A stretch of 64,000 nt of DNA, taken from NCBI GenBank assembly GCA_902765225.1, contig CACWYV010000003.1, forward strand, positions 124,001 through 188,000. The letters are read 5' to 3'. The DNA is from Candidatus Avelusimicrobium intestinale. GTDB lineage: Bacteria > Elusimicrobiota > Elusimicrobia > Elusimicrobiales > Elusimicrobiaceae. Position numbers and translations under genes: made by a program. How positions within the stretch are numbered: position 1 is the first letter of the stretch; every line of letters starts with the position of its first letter. The notes below the pieces were generated by a model. That model saw nothing but the letters and a program-made list of their open reading frames with translations. It did not search any database and was not told where the DNA came from. This document shows, one piece after another, positions 59,788-64,000 of this stretch.

Positions 59788-60558
59788 TTAAGCCGCAGCT
59801 AACAGACGGGTTAACTGTACGTATTGGGCGGGGGAAACCTTTTCGGGGCGGATGTCCGGCGGCAAGCGGAGTGCGGCCAAGGCCTCTACGGTAGCCGTTT
59901 TGTCGTACCCGCCCAGGGCTAAGGCATTTAACAGTGTTTTGCGGCGGTGTAAAAAAGCACGGCTTACCAAACGGTGCAACGGGGACCACGGCAAATCCGG
60001 CGGGGAGATCCGTTCAAAGATCAATACGGCACTTTCCACTTTGGGTGGTGGCGTAAAACAGATCCGCCCGACCCGACAAAGCAGGTGTACGCGCGCCCGC
60101 AATTGACTAAAAATACTCATGGGTCCGTAAAAGTCGGTTCCGGGGCGTGCGAGGATTTTTTGGGCGTGTTCTTTTTGAAACATAAATACGGCCGTTTGAA
60201 AATAGGACCAAGCCAACACTTTATCCAAAATCCGGGCTGCGTCCAAGTAGGGCAAATTGCTGATAAACGTGGTAGGTTTAGAAGGTAGCTTCGTTAAATC
60301 TAAGTTCAAAAAATTTTTCTGCAATAAACGGATTTCCGCTTGCGGTGGCAAATGGGTGGATAGATAGTCTGTCATTTGGGGATCTATTTCTACGGCGGTA
60401 AAATGGGTTAACCCGCGGCGTACCAGTTCATGGGTCAACGCGCCTTTTCCCGGGCCGATTTCCACTACTTGGTCACAACGCAACAACAAAGCAGCATCCA
60501 CAATTTGCGTGATGATGTTTCTATCGGTTAAAAAATGTTGTCCGTATTTTTGTCTCAT
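59788..60558 (-). CDS. rsmA: 16S rRNA dimethyladenosine transferase
   Basis: Dimethylates A1518 and A1519 near the 3' end of 16S rRNA. 256 residues. RQKYGQHFLTDRNIITQIV, SAM motif VVEIGPGKGALTHEL, catalytic ISNLPYLDA (N-L-P-Y), FMFQKEHAQKIL and the C-terminal helical domain. The ATG directly follows the stop of the TPR gene, so they form one operon. Confidence 0.95.
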   Translation of the reverse strand: MRQKYGQHFLTDRNIITQIVDAALLLRCDQVVEIGPGKGALTHELVRRGLTHFTAVEIDPQMTDYLSTHLPPQAEIRLLQKNFLNLDLTKLPSKPTTFISNLPYLDAARILDKVLAWSYFQTAVFMFQKEHAQKILARPGTDFYGPMSIFSQLRARVHLLCRVGRICFTPPPKVESAVLIFERISPPDLPWSPLHRLVSRAFLHRRKTLLNALALGGYDKTATVEALAALRLPPDIRPEKVSPAQYVQLTRLLAAA

Positions 60559-62259
60559 TTAATCCGCCAGAATCCGTAGATTGTGTTTGGCTATTTTGTT
60601 TTTTGGATCCACTAAAAGTACCTGCTGGTAAAGCCGGTGGGCTTCTTCGTCATCGCCGGAAATGATAGCTGCCGCCGCCAAACCCAGGGGGGCCAATACG
60701 TCTTGGGGGTTTTGCCGGGCGGCCTGCTGAAAATATGTTTGCGCGGCAGCGCTGTTTCCCCGTGCCAAGGCCGCCAATCCTTTTAGCAGGGAACAGATAT
60801 TGCCGGGCGGACAGGTATATTCTTGCAATTCTTCTTCCGCTTCAGTGACAAATTTGACCCACGTACGTCCCATTACCCATAGGCCCATATCGTTGCCGAC
60901 AATATGCGGGTCATATACGGCTTTGGGCGGTGCACTGCGGTTCTGCGTGACAGCGCCGGGGGCCGTGTAATCGGGCGTGCGGCCTTGCAGCGATAAATTG
61001 ACGCGTAGCCCCGGTTCGGTTTGGGAAACGGCTTGTGTAAGTCCGTTGGTAAAATCGGAAATTTGCGTAGCCCGCTGTTGCGCCGTCGCGGCAGGCAACG
61101 TGAAGATCCGTTTGAACGTACGTTGGACGGTTGCGTTAGTTGCCGTGCCGGATACACCGTCCGCCGAACGCATCTGTTGGTAGGCGCGTTCAAAAGAATG
61201 TCCGGCTTGATTTTTAGAGGTGGCGGGTGTAGCGGGTGGAATATATTCCAGCGAAACTTCCACTTGAATCGGTTTGGCGGGAGAAACTTTGGATAAGTTA
61301 GTCGCAAATTGTTCAATTTGTTTTTCAAAATCTTGAGGAGCCGAACCGGTGGCGCGGTAGACAGCGTTTAAGGCCAGACCGTCTGCGTTAAATTTGGAAA
61401 TAGAGAAGGATTCTTCCAGGATGGTGCGGGCCGTTTGTTCTTGCCCCGTACGCAGTAGCAGAAATGCGTAACGCAAGCGTGCCACGTAATCGCCCGGTTT
61501 TGTTTTAACGGCCTTTTTATAAAATTTAAGGGCTTCCTGTTGGCGTTGCTGTCCTTCATACAGTGCAGCTAAGCTGAGTTGGGAATCTTCGTATGCGGGG
61601 AAAAGATGTAGGGCCTTTTTGAAAGAGTCCTCGGCTTGCAAATCCCGTCCAAGTACTTCGTACAGAGTTCCCAACTGTTGGTGATAGAGCGGTTCGCGCG
61701 GAGCTAATTCGGTGGCGCGGCGAAAGTGTTCCAGCGCTTTTTCCAATTGATTTTGGACGGCGTAGGTAGAGCCTAAGTTCATATGTGTATCGGCTTTGTT
61801 CGGGTCCAACCGGTTGGCAGTCAAGAAGTAATCTTGGGCGGATTGAATATCCCCTTTCCATCCGGCGGCAATACCCAATAATTGATGTGCCAAGGCATTG
61901 TTAGGATCCCGGTGTAGGGCTTCTTTGTATTCGCTGACGGCATCATCCACTTTCCCGGCCCAGTATAAGGAAGCCCCTAATAACAAATATCCCAGCGGGT
62001 CTTTGGCATTTTTGATAACGGCTTTAGCAAAACTGTTAGAAGCTTCCTGGTAGCGGGCTTGGTACATTTCACCCATGCCGCGGCGGATATCCGTGCGGGC
62101 CTGATCTTGCATCATTTGATCCCACACGGTTTGAGAATAATCGGTTTTGATAGACGGCTTACTGAACGAAAACGGAAAACGCGCCTGCGCGGGCAGGCTG
62201 GGTAGTATGACTGCGCAACAAATAGTAACGATTAGAGAAAATAAATATTTCGGGTTCAT
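60559..62259 (-). CDS. Exported TPR-repeat protein
   Basis: 566 residues from the ATG at 62259 (GGAAG upstream), giving the signal peptide NPKYLFSLIVTICCAVILP cut after PAQA. About nine TPR units from residue 60 to 300 (DPLGYLLLGASLYWAGKVDDA, KADTHMNLGSTYAVQNQLEKA), a Pro/Ser/Thr-rich middle domain (300-450) and two more TPRs at the end. Periplasmic scaffold of unknown partner. Coupled to rsmA downstream. Confidence 0.8.
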   Translation of the reverse strand: MNPKYLFSLIVTICCAVILPSLPAQARFPFSFSKPSIKTDYSQTVWDQMMQDQARTDIRRGMGEMYQARYQEASNSFAKAVIKNAKDPLGYLLLGASLYWAGKVDDAVSEYKEALHRDPNNALAHQLLGIAAGWKGDIQSAQDYFLTANRLDPNKADTHMNLGSTYAVQNQLEKALEHFRRATELAPREPLYHQQLGTLYEVLGRDLQAEDSFKKALHLFPAYEDSQLSLAALYEGQQRQQEALKFYKKAVKTKPGDYVARLRYAFLLLRTGQEQTARTILEESFSISKFNADGLALNAVYRATGSAPQDFEKQIEQFATNLSKVSPAKPIQVEVSLEYIPPATPATSKNQAGHSFERAYQQMRSADGVSGTATNATVQRTFKRIFTLPAATAQQRATQISDFTNGLTQAVSQTEPGLRVNLSLQGRTPDYTAPGAVTQNRSAPPKAVYDPHIVGNDMGLWVMGRTWVKFVTEAEEELQEYTCPPGNICSLLKGLAALARGNSAAAQTYFQQAARQNPQDVLAPLGLAAAAIISGDDEEAHRLYQQVLLVDPKNKIAKHNLRILAD

Positions 62260-62363
62260 CTTCCATATGATAGAAAAAAGCATAGGACGCAGGCAAATGG
62301 GAGAATAGGTATACCTCGTTTACGGGGCGGTTAAATTAGTATAATAAGAAAAAGAGGAATATT

Positions 62364-63002
62364 ATGAGTGCACCTGTCGTTGTTTACCGTTTTAAAGACG
62401 GCGTTTACATCAATTTAACAAACCGCTGCCCCAACTTGTGTACCTTTTGCATTAAAACCAAGTGGAAAATGTCGTTTTACGGAAACGACCTTAACTTAGC
62501 CGGAAATGAACCTGCCGCGATGGAGGTGATTGCGGCATTGGAACAGGAATTGAAAAAGGCTCCGTTTCGGGAAGTTGTTTTCTGCGGATATGGAGAGCCG
62601 ACGATGCGGTTAGAGGTGTTGCTATTTGTGGCCCAAACGCTCAAAGGATGGCGGGCGCAATGTAAATATCCTCCGTTTTCTATCCGGCTCAATACCAACG
62701 GGCTGGGTAATTTAATCAATCATAAAAATATTGTTCCTTTACTGGCTCAAGTCATAGATGAGGTAAACGTAAGTTTAAATGCTCCCAATGCGGAACTGTG
62801 GCGCAAACTGGTCCGTCCCGAGCCGGAATACCAGGACGGTTACGAGAGCGTGGTAGAATTTATCCGTTTGTGTACAGAACATAAAATGAAACGGGTTGTG
62901 GCCAGTTGTGTAGATACGACGATTCCTGATTCGCAGGCTGTACGTCGCGTAGCGGAGGAAGCTGGCGCCGAATTTTATTTACGGAGTTTTTTAGATGCCT
63001 AA
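62364..63002 (+). CDS. TatD-associated radical SAM protein
   Basis: 212 residues. N-terminal cluster C-x3-C-x2-C (NRCPNLCTFCIKTKW) and the GYGEPT and NTNGLG motifs place it in the radical SAM superfamily. The compact layout and VYINLTNRCPN opening match the TatD-linked subfamily as I remember it. No TatD gene is visible next to it. Substrate unknown. The next gene starts eight bases before its stop. Confidence 0.8.
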   Translation: MSAPVVVYRFKDGVYINLTNRCPNLCTFCIKTKWKMSFYGNDLNLAGNEPAAMEVIAALEQELKKAPFREVVFCGYGEPTMRLEVLLFVAQTLKGWRAQCKYPPFSIRLNTNGLGNLINHKNIVPLLAQVIDEVNVSLNAPNAELWRKLVRPEPEYQDGYESVVEFIRLCTEHKMKRVVASCVDTTIPDSQAVRRVAEEAGAEFYLRSFLDA

Positions 63003-63450
63003 AACAAACCACCGTCCCGGGGTGCTTTTCCCGTTATTTTTGCTGCTGATAGCCGGTGTCTTTGTTTGGTTTTTGGTGGCGGCGGAAACCTATTATAAGC
63101 ATACGGCGGCTGTTATAGAAAATACGGCTTCCATTGCTCCGCTTAATAAAACCAGTTTGCAAACGCCGGCCCCGGTTTCCTCATACAATGTGGATGTCAA
63201 ATACCGTAAATTTTCGCTCACGGTTCCCGGGGCCAAACAAGTGGAATTGGTGGCCGATTTTAACCGTTGGGGTCGTACGCCGTTAGAACTTACCGGCGGG
63301 AAAAAAGGTTATTTTGAAATTTCCGTTGCGTTGCCACCCGGAGAATATCGTTATTGGTTTGTTGTGGACGGACGGGATATGCCGGACCCTAACAATCAAG
63401 AGTGCCTCACGGAAGACGATCGCCCGGTATGCATCAAAACAGTAAAATAA
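62995..63450 (+). CDS. Membrane-anchored glycogen-binding (CBM48) protein
   Basis: 151 residues. One N-terminal transmembrane helix (VLFPLFLLLIAGVFVWFLVAA), a Ser/Thr/Pro linker, then an AMPK-type CBM48 domain: FSLTVPGAKQVELVADFNRWG, ISVALPPGEYRYWFVVDGR, with the Trp and Lys/Arg of carbohydrate contact. Normally this domain is attached to glycogen enzymes; alone and tethered it may recruit polysaccharide to the membrane. Coupled between the radical SAM gene and tsaE. Confidence 0.78.
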   Translation: MPKTNHRPGVLFPLFLLLIAGVFVWFLVAAETYYKHTAAVIENTASIAPLNKTSLQTPAPVSSYNVDVKYRKFSLTVPGAKQVELVADFNRWGRTPLELTGGKKGYFEISVALPPGEYRYWFVVDGRDMPDPNNQECLTEDDRPVCIKTVK

Positions 63451-63926
63451 TGAAAACAGGTAAACTTCAATCTTCTTCCCGTCAAGAAACATTGGCTCTG
63501 GCCGCCCGGTTTGCGCACGTATTAAAGGGGGGGGAAATCATTTTTTTACGCGGCCCCATTGGCGCGGGTAAGACAGTCTTTGTCAAAGGAATTGCGGCTG
63601 CGTGGGGATTGAAATCTTCTCCGACCAGTGCCAGTTTCAGCTTGATGAAAAAATACGGAAACCGGACACGCCGGTTATTCCATATTGATTTATTTCGTTT
63701 GGAAGAAAATGAAGTGTTTAATTTGGGATTTGAAGAAATGCTGGAAGACGAACAGGCTGTCATCTTGGCCGAATGGCCCGACCCACTGGCCCGGATATTA
63801 CCGTCTGACCGGTTGGAGATGAATTTTATTTTAAAAAACGGCGACAAACGGGAAATAGAATTATCCTCTTTTGGCCGTGTTTCGGATGCTTTATTGGAGC
63901 AAATATGTCAGATATCAAACCGATAA
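63450..63926 (+). CDS. tsaE: tRNA t6A biosynthesis ATPase TsaE
   Basis: Partner of TsaB and TsaD in t6A37 modification. Start at 63450, sharing its A with the previous stop (TAATG); an ATG at 63432 is also open. P-loop RGPIGAGKTVFVKGIA, SPTSASFSLMKKYG (switch) and LFHIDLFRLEENEV, ILAEWPD are the family motifs. 158 residues, normal. tsaB starts inside its 3' end. Confidence 0.92.
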   Translation: MKTGKLQSSSRQETLALAARFAHVLKGGEIIFLRGPIGAGKTVFVKGIAAAWGLKSSPTSASFSLMKKYGNRTRRLFHIDLFRLEENEVFNLGFEEMLEDEQAVILAEWPDPLARILPSDRLEMNFILKNGDKREIELSSFGRVSDALLEQICQISNR

Positions 63927-64000
63927 CTGTAGCATTAGATACGTCGGCTTCTCCGTTATTGGTGGCTGTGCAAGGAAACGGAAAAATAGTTTTTCGCCGT
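63905..64000 (+). CDS. tsaB: TsaB, N-terminal part only (runs off the window)
   Basis: The first 32 residues (ITVALDTSASPLLVAVQ) show the opening D-T-S strand of the ASKHA fold of TsaB, which activates TsaD for tRNA t6A. Its gene order right after tsaE supports the call. No stop is reached before the window end. Confidence 0.8.
   Translation, partial: MSDIKPITVALDTSASPLLVAVQGNGKIVFRR

Overview
This window looks like chromosome from a Gram-negative, probably fermentative and gut- or host-associated bacterium. The evidence is an outer-membrane autotransporter and a second predicted beta-barrel, many signal peptides, a FeoA-FeoB iron importer, lactate dehydrogenase and a small 2[4Fe-4S] ferredoxin. 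The lysine-rich H1-like protein and the assortment of lineage-specific secreted proteins suggest Elusimicrobiota to me. That is inference from general character, not from a marker I can prove.

Region 1 (1-2.9 kb): the end of a small cysteine-rich gene, then an AIDA-repeat autotransporter. Region 2 (about 2.9-20.4 kb): a mosaic accessory island, much of it visibly A+T-rich. In order it carries a membrane-anchored HerA/FtsK-like ATPase, an HTH-Fic protein with a WYL-domain regulator, two tandem small PD-(D/E)XK-like proteins with a strongly structured RNA candidate upstream, an unknown protein, a phage-type packaging module (ParB-domain DNA methyltransferase, DUF5681 protein, TerL), three proteins sharing a DUF2924-like domain (one fused to GIY-YIG), a large serine recombinase, a GHKL ATPase with a C-terminal nuclease-like motif, and a second near-identical HTH-Fic gene. 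The second Fic gene lies between two 21-bp copies of a tRNA 3'-end sequence, and an intact tRNA-Val closes the island. Both Fic genes have the same promoter, with one arm of a 57-bp-spanning inverted repeat inside its spacer. The island reads as layered phage/integrative-element debris loaded with candidate defence genes.

Region 3 (20.5-64 kb): ordinary core chromosome. It holds a thioesterase, a CYTH protein, the H1-like protein, thiamine diphosphokinase with an overlapping SSS transporter, a YfcC-type carrier, RsmI, TsaC, a histidine kinase, DacB, two tandem M24 peptidases, EF-P, DUF192, an outer-membrane protein, tRNA-Asn, UvrA, a UPF0104 membrane protein, gamma-carbonic anhydrase, a CheY-like receiver, a TPR protein, FeoAB, ferredoxin, a periplasmic ankyrin protein, a small-RNA candidate, class II aldolase, an M42 peptidase, a transketolase-like enzyme, a DUF296 protein, lactate dehydrogenase, MutY, PyrH, Tsf, S2, RsmA, another TPR protein, a radical SAM enzyme, a membrane-anchored CBM48 protein, TsaE and the start of TsaB.

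Functional themes in region 3 are translation (S2, Ts, EF-P, RsmA, RsmI, the t6A enzymes TsaC, TsaE and TsaB), lower glycolysis and pentose phosphate metabolism with lactate formation, DNA repair (UvrA, MutY) and envelope biogenesis. Rho-independent terminators are abundant and clear. I found no rRNA, CRISPR array or IS transposase.
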